A stretch of DNA of 64,000 nt from JAJTHC01 sp044348005 (lineage in GTDB: Bacteria > Cyanobacteriota > Vampirovibrionia > Vampirovibrionales > JAJTHC01): contig JBIKTR010000006.1 in NCBI GenBank assembly GCA_044348005.1, forward strand, positions 52,180 to 116,179, given 5' to 3'. The notes beneath the pieces are model-generated. The model made no database searches. It saw nothing but the letters and a program-made list of their open reading frames with translations, and was not told the origin of the DNA. Made by a program: the position numbers and the translations under genes. Below are positions 58,826-64,000 of this stretch, piece by piece (positions within the stretch are counted from its first letter, which is position 1; every line of letters begins with the position of its first letter).

Positions 58826-60145
58826 ATGGGACTGAAGTTTACCACCGTTTCTGATTTACACGCTAAACTTGAACCCTTAGAGGCCTTGCCACAAGTGCTG
58901 CCTCAAGTGGCGGAACAGGCCACCAAATGGTTTTTATATAACAGTAACCGCCGATTAGAACGTGCCTTCATCAACACCACCTTAAAAGAAATCCCGTTTA
59001 CCACAGAAATGGGCAATGTGTTTACCACAGAAACCCCTGTGGTGTTACAACGCACGCTTGATCGCTTTTTGTTTCGCTTGGATGTTGGAACGCCCTTTAT
59101 GGGGTCGGACTTGGCGAAAACGTGGGTCTCTCAACGCGCCACACACGCGGATGCTCGTCCTTGTGCGTGGCCACTGCTCTTAGAACTAAACACGCTGGGG
59201 GGCATTGAAGGCCTAGACGTTTACCACAGCTTAGATGCGTTTTCTCCTGAAATTGACGACCCCATTGCGGTGATACTACCGGGAGCAGGCATGCGCATTG
59301 AAGGCACCCTAGAAGACGCACGAGGCCGAGAGTTTGTGGCACAAATTCACGCCTTGGGCTTTAAGCACCTCATTTTAGTCAACCTTCCCGGATTTAGTAA
59401 TAATAAGGGTTCGGCCAATCAAGCTTCTTTGCAAAAAGTCGCCCAAACCCTAGAAGCCTACTTGCGGGAACGAGGGGTGGCGCATCGTGTGGTGTTATTT
59501 GGGTATTCAACGTCTAATTATGTAGTCAACGCGATGTTGGCTTACAATGAAGCCTTTTGTAAACAATCCCCTAAAGAAGCCCCGTTTTTTCAAATGAATA
59601 TGGCCTTTGAGTTTTCGGCCTTTACTACTTTGCCTAAAACCGTGTTGCATCATGTATTTTATGCCCCTAATCCCAACTATAGATTAATGGAACAATGGGT
59701 GATTGGTCGCTTTTTACCGTTGTTAGAACGTAGCGGAAGTTTCAATAACTTGCCCTTACTGACCCGAATTAATCCCAAGACGGAACTACATTTTTTTGTA
59801 AGTGAAAGTGATGAAGTCACTCCTCTGTACATGAGCAAACGACTCTTTAAAGCCAGCCGAGAAGAAGGGCTGAACTACACGAGTGTAACCGTGTTGCCCA
59901 AGGCCCCTTCAAACATTGACGCCCATGCTGAAGCCGTGCTAGAAGGGGTTTTACATGCCCAAACCCAAATTACACAAGTGGTTCAACGGCATTTTAAACA
60001 CTTTCACCCCCATCAACTGATTGCGCGTGAAGAAGGCGCCTATAAGGGAGCCAAACCCTACGGTAAGTCTTCGACGGCTTCTATGGCGAAAAGAGCCTTG
60101 CCAAAACCGTTTGAAGCGTTGGTGGACGTGCCGTCCCTAGATTGA
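58826..60145 (+). CDS. Alpha/beta-hydrolase-like protein, unknown function
   Basis: A 439-residue protein from ATG 58826 (AAGGA 8 nt upstream; an ATG at 58817 is too close to it). The centre has the order of an alpha/beta hydrolase: PIAVILPGAGMRIEGT, HLILVNLPGF, VVLFGYSTSNYVVNAML (possible nucleophile Ser in GYSTS), FVSESDEVTP (acid) and IDAHAEAVLEG (His). Hence a hydrolase is plausible. The substrate is unknown. The last 64 bp overlap the convergent nagZ gene. Confidence 0.65.
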   Translation: MGLKFTTVSDLHAKLEPLEALPQVLPQVAEQATKWFLYNSNRRLERAFINTTLKEIPFTTEMGNVFTTETPVVLQRTLDRFLFRLDVGTPFMGSDLAKTWVSQRATHADARPCAWPLLLELNTLGGIEGLDVYHSLDAFSPEIDDPIAVILPGAGMRIEGTLEDARGREFVAQIHALGFKHLILVNLPGFSNNKGSANQASLQKVAQTLEAYLRERGVAHRVVLFGYSTSNYVVNAMLAYNEAFCKQSPKEAPFFQMNMAFEFSAFTTLPKTVLHHVFYAPNPNYRLMEQWVIGRFLPLLERSGSFNNLPLLTRINPKTELHFFVSESDEVTPLYMSKRLFKASREEGLNYTSVTVLPKAPSNIDAHAEAVLEGVLHAQTQITQVVQRHFKHFHPHQLIAREEGAYKGAKPYGKSSTASMAKRALPKPFEALVDVPSLD

Positions 60146-61622
60146 TGAACGTAAAGAGTGGGTACTCGCCTTCAATCGGAGTCCCCAGATTAACCACCAC
60201 AACCGTTTGAACAGACGCGCTTTCTCCAGACGCGTGCAACGCTTCCAAAGCCTGTAATAGGGGTTTACCCACTTGGGGAAGCCACACAAACGCCAGCACC
60301 TGTTTTTTCCCTGTATTTAAGGCTTGATGGACGCTTAACGCTTGCGCCGTTTCATACGTCAAGCGTGTCGCCGAATCTGGCAGGAAGGCACTGGTGAGTG
60401 AACCGTCCACATATTCCATGGCGTAATGGGGAAGCAACGTCGCGTGAGGTTCTACAATACAGGTGGCTTCAAGCGTCAGTATGCCCGTGTAATCCGCTAA
60501 AATAGTTTCCATGGCCTCTTCATGAAGGGCTTCTATGGCTTGGTGCCATTCTAAAGGCAACAACTGTTCTGGCGTTGTGGTCTCAATTTGCTGAAGCGTT
60601 TTTTGGGCGAGATTCACCCGCGCAACGCTAGTGAGGTGCTTTTCACGGTTGAGGCGCCCCTCTTCTAAAGCAGTCGCCAAGGCTTTTACCCTGTTTAATT
60701 CGTGCAAGCCTGCTTCACGAAACAGTAACACATCCACACCTGCTTCAAGGGCTTGTAAAGACGCCTTACCTTGATCGCCTTCAAAGGCTTGTAAAAGCCC
60801 GTGCATATTCAGATCATCAGTGATCGTCAAGCCTGTAAATCCCCAGTGTTTACGCAAGCGATTGGTCACAAAGTACGGATCACAACTGGCGGGGATGTGT
60901 TGACTGGCGTCTGTTAAATTAGGGTAAACCCCATGAGCCAGCATCACCCACGGCAGGGGAAGATCGTGCATCAGGGCCACAAAACAAGATTCTTCCGCCT
61001 CTGTAAAGTCCAAAGTGGGTAAGGCGAGGTGACTGTCTACCGTACCGCTGCCATGGCCGGGGTAATGCTTTAACACGCTTTGAATCCCATAAGTGCTTTG
61101 GGCGTCTTTGGCCAGCTGGCCGAGTCGCTTAATTTCAGCAGGATCAGACGAAAAAGCACGATTGCCAATAATCGGGTTTTGGGGATTGAGGTGAGCATCC
61201 AGCGTCGGGAAAAAGTTTAGATTAAACCCCAGACTGGCTAAGCCTTGGGATTGCCAGTCATAATAGCGTTGGGCAAAGCCAGACTTGGGATTTAAGCGTT
61301 CCACTTCGCCTACTGTAAAAGGAGAAAGCCCCCCGTGAAACAATTGTGAAGGCAAGCGTTCCACCTGACCGCCTTCTTGATCCAACCCTAAAAACAGCGG
61401 CTGCCTGTGCCGTGCTTTTACCTGATTGATCAAATCACGAACATCCGCCAAACTGGCACAACCCGCAAAGTGATGCCGAAAAAAGATGTACCCCAAGGGA
61501 TTTAGATCCGCCAGTTGCGCCGCAGGGGTATTGGCTTCAAACATGGCGGGGTCAAAACCGAAGAGACAGCGCTCTACAATCGATTTAACATTCACGTTAA
61601 AAGCGGTTTCTTCAGCATTCAT
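60081..61622 (-). CDS. nagZ: Glycoside hydrolase family 3 beta-N-acetylhexosaminidase
   Basis: A 513-residue enzyme of peptidoglycan recycling. Family 3 landmarks: LFLGLDQEGGQVERL, LGFNLNFFPTLDAHLN, KHYPGHGSGTVDSHLALP (His of the DxH catalytic pair), and TITDDLNMHGL (nucleophile Asp). The C-terminal 170 residues go beyond the 340-residue E. coli NagZ, like the longer forms in other phyla. The ATG overlaps the exonuclease stop (TAATG), so the two are coupled. Confidence 0.88.
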   Translation of the reverse strand: MNAEETAFNVNVKSIVERCLFGFDPAMFEANTPAAQLADLNPLGYIFFRHHFAGCASLADVRDLINQVKARHRQPLFLGLDQEGGQVERLPSQLFHGGLSPFTVGEVERLNPKSGFAQRYYDWQSQGLASLGFNLNFFPTLDAHLNPQNPIIGNRAFSSDPAEIKRLGQLAKDAQSTYGIQSVLKHYPGHGSGTVDSHLALPTLDFTEAEESCFVALMHDLPLPWVMLAHGVYPNLTDASQHIPASCDPYFVTNRLRKHWGFTGLTITDDLNMHGLLQAFEGDQGKASLQALEAGVDVLLFREAGLHELNRVKALATALEEGRLNREKHLTSVARVNLAQKTLQQIETTTPEQLLPLEWHQAIEALHEEAMETILADYTGILTLEATCIVEPHATLLPHYAMEYVDGSLTSAFLPDSATRLTYETAQALSVHQALNTGKKQVLAFVWLPQVGKPLLQALEALHASGESASVQTVVVVNLGTPIEGEYPLFTFINLGTARPPTLQTVLARLFSP

Positions 61623-62299
61623 TAGCGTGCCTGTAAGGTGCCTTGCACGTCAAAGACGTCTTGCACGGTGTGGATGCCATGGCCAGCGTTTCGTAATTTT
61701 TGCACCAACGCAAACAAAATCGCCGCAGACATCCGCACATCGGCTTCCGCGCGATGCGGGTTGGGGTTGTGGTATCCGCATTGGGTGGCAACCAGTATGC
61801 CTTCATAACTCGGTAAATTCGGCAATACCTTTTGAGCCAGCACTTTGGTGCATAACGCATGTTCTAGGGCAAAGCGATTTTCCAAGCCATGAAAGCCACA
61901 TTCTTGGCTTTTGGCTTGTAAGAAACTTAAATCAAAGGCCACATTATGCCCCACAATAAAAGGCGACTGCCCTAAAAACTGCATTAAATCATTCATCACC
62001 ATCAGTAAAGAAGGGGCTTGAGCCACCAGTTCATTGCTTATGCCTGTTAAGCTTTCCACTTCTTGAGGAATACTTTCATGCGGTTTAACCAGCGTGCTGA
62101 ACAGCTCTAAATCTTGACCGTTGACGTATTTAATGACGGTAATTTCGGTAATGCTATTTTTTTTTGCACTTAAGCCCGTGGTTTCTAAATCCAACACGAA
62201 GAAGGGGTTGAGATCAAAGGGTTGGGCTTTTAAGTGTTCGTAACTGGGGGTGTCCACTTCTTCTTGAAAAAGCGATGCAAATAGAGAGGTTTGTGCCAT
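61622..62299 (-). CDS. DnaQ-like 3'-5' exonuclease
   Basis: A 225-residue protein from ATG 62299 (AAAGGA 10 nt upstream). DEDDh motifs: FVLDLETTGLS, VGHNVAFDLSFL and HRAEADVRMSAAIL. It resembles the epsilon subunit and PolC exonuclease domain. It could proofread or act as a general exonuclease. It is followed by nagZ with a one-base overlap and preceded by the TPR gene at 58 bp. Confidence 0.87.
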   Translation of the reverse strand: MAQTSLFASLFQEEVDTPSYEHLKAQPFDLNPFFVLDLETTGLSAKKNSITEITVIKYVNGQDLELFSTLVKPHESIPQEVESLTGISNELVAQAPSLLMVMNDLMQFLGQSPFIVGHNVAFDLSFLQAKSQECGFHGLENRFALEHALCTKVLAQKVLPNLPSYEGILVATQCGYHNPNPHRAEADVRMSAAILFALVQKLRNAGHGIHTVQDVFDVQGTLQAR

Positions 62300-62356
62300 G
62301 TGAAGCAATCCTTTACCATTGAGTATGCCCCCTAGTTTAACAGCTTTAGTCAAAGC

Positions 62357-63559
62357 CTACAAGCCTTTTTCTGTAAAGCGGGCTTTAATGGCTGCTTCTG
62401 TTTGAATCACTTTCTTTACACCGCGTTCGTTTTTTTGAAATTCGAACAAGGCCTTGGCTTTGCTTAACTCTGCCAAGGCGCCTGATTTGTCTAGCTTGGC
62501 GGATTTAACCAAGGCGCTTAGGTAATAGGCATCCGCATATTGGTTGTCCAAAGTCAGGGCTTTTTTAGCATCCGCAAGGGCTTTTTCGTAGTTGCCGATG
62601 TAATAATACGCCAAGCCTCGGCTACTAAAGGCATCCGCCAAACGAGGGTTTAGCGCAATAGAATGGGTAAAATCCACAATGGCTAAATCGTATTGTTTTA
62701 AATTGTGGTGAGCAAGGCCTTGGTTTTGAAAAATATCGGCTTTGTCGCCCACAGAAAGTTGGGGGACTTTGGCATCGGCCTTTAAGGCGTTGTTAAACTC
62801 TTCAATCGCGCGAACATATTCGCCTAAATCATAATAGGTATTGGCCCGATTGTAATAGGCACTGACGTATTGATCGTCAATGGCCAAAGCGGCATCAAAA
62901 TCATTTAAGGCTTCTTCATTTCTGTCTAAATCCGAATAGAGTAAGCCACGGGCGTCATAGGCTTCAAGGTAGTCAGGGTCTATCAAGATGGCCTGAGTAT
63001 AATCCGCCAAGGCGAGTGCCGTATGGTTTAAGGTTCGATGCACATTGGCTCGTTCATAAAAGAGACTCGCTTCTTCAGGGATCAATGCAATGGCGTTATT
63101 GAAATCTTGAAGGGCCAATTCCGGCTGGCCTGCCAAGGCATAGACGTAGGCCCTAAGCACGTAAAGTTCTTTGGGATTCACCCCTAAGGTTTCAGCCGTT
63201 TTAAAGGCTTCAATGGCGCCTTTGTAATCTTTGGCATCCGCCTTTACTTCCGCAATAAATAAGTAGAGGTTAGGATCCTTATGGCCATATTTAAGGGCTT
63301 GATTCGCGTCATTTAAGGCTTGAGAAAAATGACTGAGTTGGTAGTAGGCTGTTGCCCTTAACACATAGGTGCTTGCTTCAGTGGGTTTGAGCTTTAGGGC
63401 TTGATTGTACGCTTCAATGGCTTGCATGAAATGCCCCGCCTTGTAGGCGTTTTCGGCTTTTTGAAGGAACAGTTCCACTGACTGCGCCCACCCGATGGGA
63501 GAAAGCGTTAGCAGAAGGGCAAGCGTGCATAAAAACAGGCGTTGATCGATTTTCATCAT
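62357..63559 (-). CDS. Secreted or periplasmic TPR-repeat protein
   Basis: A 400-residue protein with signal peptide (MKIDQRLFLCTLALLLTLSP then IGWAQS) and about nine TPR units from residue 30 to 380 (for example AYNQALKLKPTEASTYVLRA, DPDYLEAYDARGLLYSDLDR). It probably scaffolds envelope proteins. No partner is indicated. A promoter lies at 63633-63661. Confidence 0.85.
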   Translation of the reverse strand: MMKIDQRLFLCTLALLLTLSPIGWAQSVELFLQKAENAYKAGHFMQAIEAYNQALKLKPTEASTYVLRATAYYQLSHFSQALNDANQALKYGHKDPNLYLFIAEVKADAKDYKGAIEAFKTAETLGVNPKELYVLRAYVYALAGQPELALQDFNNAIALIPEEASLFYERANVHRTLNHTALALADYTQAILIDPDYLEAYDARGLLYSDLDRNEEALNDFDAALAIDDQYVSAYYNRANTYYDLGEYVRAIEEFNNALKADAKVPQLSVGDKADIFQNQGLAHHNLKQYDLAIVDFTHSIALNPRLADAFSSRGLAYYYIGNYEKALADAKKALTLDNQYADAYYLSALVKSAKLDKSGALAELSKAKALFEFQKNERGVKKVIQTEAAIKARFTEKGL

Positions 63560-63632
63560 TAGGAAAGATCCTTTTATTGAGGCAAGCAGGCGATTGCCTT
63601 GTGCGTTTTCACGTGCCTTTCAACAGAACCCA

Positions 63633-63661
63633 GTATAATCGCTTTGCAGAAAATTGGCAGG
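63633..63661 (-). promoter_or_regulatory. Probable promoter of the TPR gene
   Basis: Minus strand CTGCCA (63661-63656), 17 bp, TATACT (63638-63633). A transcript would begin near 63626, about 65 nt before the start. Confidence 0.6.
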
Positions 63662-63681
63662 CTTTAAATAAAAAATCGCCG

Positions 63682-63720
63682 TAAAAAAAGTCTTTCACTA
63701 GGTTCAGCAAAAGACTTTTT
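63682..63720 (-). terminator. Rho-independent terminator of rpsU
   Basis: Minus strand: AAAAAGTCTTT, 14-nt loop, AAAGACTTTTTTT. A perfect 11-bp stem with T-run, about 25 bp past the rpsU stop. Confidence 0.9.
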
Positions 63721-63742
63721 AAGGCATTACAGCAGGTAAGGC

Positions 63743-63922
63743 TTAACGCTTACGTTTGCGAGCGGCTTGTTGCTTACGTTTACGTTTAACCGAAGGAGGT
63801 TCGTAACGTTCACGACGCTTGACTTCAGAAAGAATGCCCGCTTTTTGGATTTTTTTCTTAAAGCGTTTCAAGGCCCCTTCAATGGATTCCCCAGGGTGGA
63901 CTTCAATTTCAGCCATCATCAT
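63743..63922 (-). CDS. rpsU: Small ribosomal subunit protein bS21
   Basis: A 59-residue, strongly basic protein: AEIEVHPGESIEGALKRFKK followed by KIQKAGILSEVKRRERYEPP and a Lys/Arg tail (KRKRKQQAARKRKR). This is typical bS21, which binds 16S rRNA near the anti-Shine-Dalgarno region. Three consecutive ATG codons are possible starts. The first (63922) has AGGAGG 9 nt upstream and is used here. Confidence 0.95.
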   Translation of the reverse strand: MMMAEIEVHPGESIEGALKRFKKKIQKAGILSEVKRRERYEPPSVKRKRKQQAARKRKR

Positions 63923-64000
63923 TTGCAAACACCTCCTTTCACGCGTGTTTATGGAATGTAAGGCTTACTGTAACACAAGCCCCCGCCCGGTGCAAGCCCA
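63923..64000. other. Window end upstream of rpsU
   Basis: It contains the strong AGGAGG ribosome-binding site of rpsU on the minus strand. No gene is visible. Confidence 0.6.

Overview
The window looks like a chromosomal segment of a motile, diderm-type bacterium with moderate GC content. The best guess is a non-photosynthetic relative of Cyanobacteria (Vampirovibrionia/Melainabacteria). This is inferred from a cyanobacterial-style RecG with a long N-terminal extension, a Ski2-like helicase of the cyanobacterial/plastid type, a small coiled-coil protein beginning MGLSATQGRY, archaeal-type class I aldolase, and FlgK/FlgN/MotA/MCP motility genes. MurE carries the DNPR motif expected for meso-diaminopimelate peptidoglycan. 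No single marker fixes the taxon.

Layout. 1-4.6 kb: leftward secY-adk-map-metXW operon, the last gene a MetX-MetW fusion cut by the window edge. 5-8.5 kb: small hypothetical and membrane proteins. 8.6-12.3 kb: a 21-bp tandem-repeat array, a protein made of four winged-helix domains, and an unknown charged protein. 12.4-16.9 kb: recG coupled to an HpaII-like restriction-modification pair. 17-23 kb: mtnP, motA, two tandem speD paralogues, prs and a thioesterase. 23-29 kb: a hypothetical protein, a sigma-like factor, accC, tatD and a solute-binding lipoprotein. 29.5-34.4 kb: two paralogous proteins with sigma-28-like promoters, a hydrolase and a TPR protein. 34.5-38 kb: surE, flgK, flgN and a flagellar-region protein. 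38-46 kb: lgt, murE, fba, hemG/hemY, uppP, yraN and a membrane protein. 46.3 kb: the second copy of the tandem-repeat element. 47-50 kb: a lipoprotein and a chemoreceptor. 50-56 kb: metH with three in-frame palindromic insertions, behind an ATPase/TOPRIM-like pair resembling PARIS-type defence. 56-64 kb: tRNA-fMet, helicase, tRNA-Cys, a hydrolase-like protein, nagZ, a DnaQ-like exonuclease, a TPR protein and rpsU.

How the genes connect. Methionine and SAM metabolism recurs: map, metXW, metH, two speD genes and mtnP (recycling of the methylthioadenosine made by polyamine synthesis). Cell-envelope genes (lgt, murE, uppP, nagZ) and flagellar genes form further themes.

The most unusual observations are: (1) two copies, 37.7 kb apart, of an element made of 21-bp tandem repeats plus a conserved tail of about 110 bp with a hairpin; (2) three sigma-28-like promoters that share an extra TGTAACA box at exactly the same distance, one of them ahead of the four-winged-helix protein next to the first array; (3) palindromic repeats inserted in frame at three places in metH; (4) two adjacent SpeD paralogues, one with altered active-site surroundings; (5) an interspersed, MITE-like repeat family.
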